Shown here: positions 44,933 to 46,180 of the stretch, in pieces
How positions within the stretch are numbered: the first letter of the stretch is position 1
Layout of the letters: the number at the start of each line of letters is the position of its first letter
Assembly (NCBI GenBank): GCA_033557685.1
Contig: JAWQRN010000045.1
Coordinates: 1-46,180, forward strand
Source: Sperchopsis tessellata
Taxonomy: Eukaryota; Arthropoda; Insecta; Coleoptera; Hydrophilidae
DNA length: 46,180 bases
Reading direction: 5' to 3'
Program-made: the position numbers and the translations under genes
Notes under the pieces: generated by a model
What the model was told of the DNA's origin: nothing
Database searches by the model: none
What the model saw: only the letters and a program-made list of their open reading frames with translations

Positions 44933-46180
44933 TGATTATTTCTTTAGAAATCAATTCTGCCTTATATCTTCTGATTCGATATCATCAGTATTTTATCGCG
45001 CTCTTTTCCATGAATTAAATGTAATTATACCTAAACGTTATATACACGACTCTCTGCAAGGCCATTCTGTTTCGCAGACTCATTTGTTTGAAAACGCATC
45101 ACCTAAAGCGGAACTATATTTAAAAAATAACATTCAAATTACGAAATAACTGATTATAGCAATACGAATATAAGCTATTAAACCATAACAATAACTAGTT
45201 TTTTTATGCCATTTTCTCATCTATTCTCGTGCCCCGAAGAGTTTTGTAAATATTTTTTATCCAATGAATTTACGCTGTATTGATTTTAAAATTTGTGAAG
45301 CTTGTAAGAAAAATTTGTTCACGTATGATGAGTATTTTTGATACCGTCTAACGAAAAAAATTCTAATGAAAACGTTATCAATTTTCAGTGAAAAAATACG
45401 CCAATTAATGTACTGCGATTTTAGGGGAGCTCTGAAATGACCACAAAGGGTCAACAACAATTTTGTTATTGTATCTATTCAAATTCAGTAGTGCAGGGGA
45501 CTCTAAACATTTTGAGAACATTGAAAGAGTAAGGCATGTTGGATTACAAAATATATATTGTTAAATTAGAAACACCTATTTAGAAAATGTATTTCAAATG
45601 GTCGCCATGGAATCTTGAACGAGTTTTGGATTTAGTACGTGTCACTCTGGAGAATGATTGCTCGCAAGTGAAAGTAATTCCAAATATATCATTTTTGTTT
45701 AAACAGTTCTCAATATTGCTCTAAATAAATATTACAGTCTTTATATCAATAATTTGTCCACATAAATCCTGATAAATAATACAATGTAATTTCAACAGGC
45801 TTCAGGATAAGTTTTTGAATCTCTCCGAAAACTGTATATCAATGAATAGGCTCAAAAAGAGCACATGAAGTATACAAGGGTGACTACTTTCAAATACTTC
45901 CAGATATTAAAAAGCAGAAAAATGCTTTGAAGATAGTAAATACCTCAATCAAATAAAAGGCAATATGGGACGTTATAAAGTATGAAACTAGATTAAAAAA
46001 AGAACAAGATGTTAGAATTGAGAACTGATTAAGTCCAAGCACATTAAACATTTATTTCTGCCCCGTTGGAGAAAGATGACGGCGCCTGCCCTAGTTACTG
46101 AAGTAAGTGTAGTGTAAATAATGAGGACAACACCAACATAACTCTCTCTCTCTATATATATACATATATATATATATATA
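44933..46180. other. AT-rich DNA ending in CT/TA microsatellite
   Basis: No gene seen. The window ends in CTCTCTCTC followed by TA repeats from about 46141. Confidence 0.5.

Overview
This is eukaryotic, AT-rich, intron-rich DNA, most likely from an insect or another arthropod. The evidence is one conserved gene split into short exons by introns of up to 23 kb, canonical GT/AG splice sites, a GLYR1/NDF dehydrogenase domain with insect-like motifs, a kekkon-like LRR-Ig receptor, and many decayed LINE, SINE, mariner-type and foldback elements. Nothing prokaryotic was seen: no operons, no Shine-Dalgarno pattern, no CRISPR.

Two real genes stand out. (1) On the + strand are the last three coding exons of a GLYR1 (NP60/NPAC; NDF in flies) homologue at 1857-2030, 25125-25256 and 26233-26886. 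They encode the C-terminal beta-hydroxyacid-dehydrogenase-like domain; the PWWP-bearing 5' part lies left of the window. (2) Inside its ~23.1-kb intron, on the opposite strand, lies a complete four-coding-exon gene (17012 down to 7141). I reconstruct a 904-residue type I membrane protein: signal peptide, LRRNT, 11 LRRs, LRRCT, one Ig domain, one membrane segment, and a cytoplasmic tail built from tandem 22-25-residue Tyr/Gln-rich repeats and ending in a PDZ-ligand-like ETAL. Its first intron is in the 5' UTR.

The rest is intronic or intergenic and dominated by transposon debris. LINE reverse-transcriptase remnants lie at 1-320, 9190-9475, 11720-12105, 19260-20280 (weak), 20815-21510, 25380-25670 (weak), 30388-30800 and 40190-40425. 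A mariner/IS630-type transposase pseudogene is at 21520-22180. A tRNA-derived SINE with an 11-bp target-site duplication is at 3398-3696, with older relatives at 33495-33680 and 38290-38380, and a separate tRNA-like SINE head is at 32435-32512. A family with long terminal inverted repeats surrounding ~34-bp minisatellite units occurs five times (12106, 28582, 31673, 42465, 44719). A satellite-like repeat appears in two blocks in permuted order (23.5-24.2 kb and 40.85-41.5 kb). There are also several near-perfect foldback hairpins.

Right of GLYR1, from 27.3 kb to the end, I find no intact gene. One minus-strand exon-like block at 29817-30058 resembles the proteasome assembly chaperone PSMD5 but carries a one-base frameshift. 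The most interesting items are the repeat-built receptor tail with its apparent exon duplication, the foldback/minisatellite family, the permuted satellite and the 34-kb hairpin.
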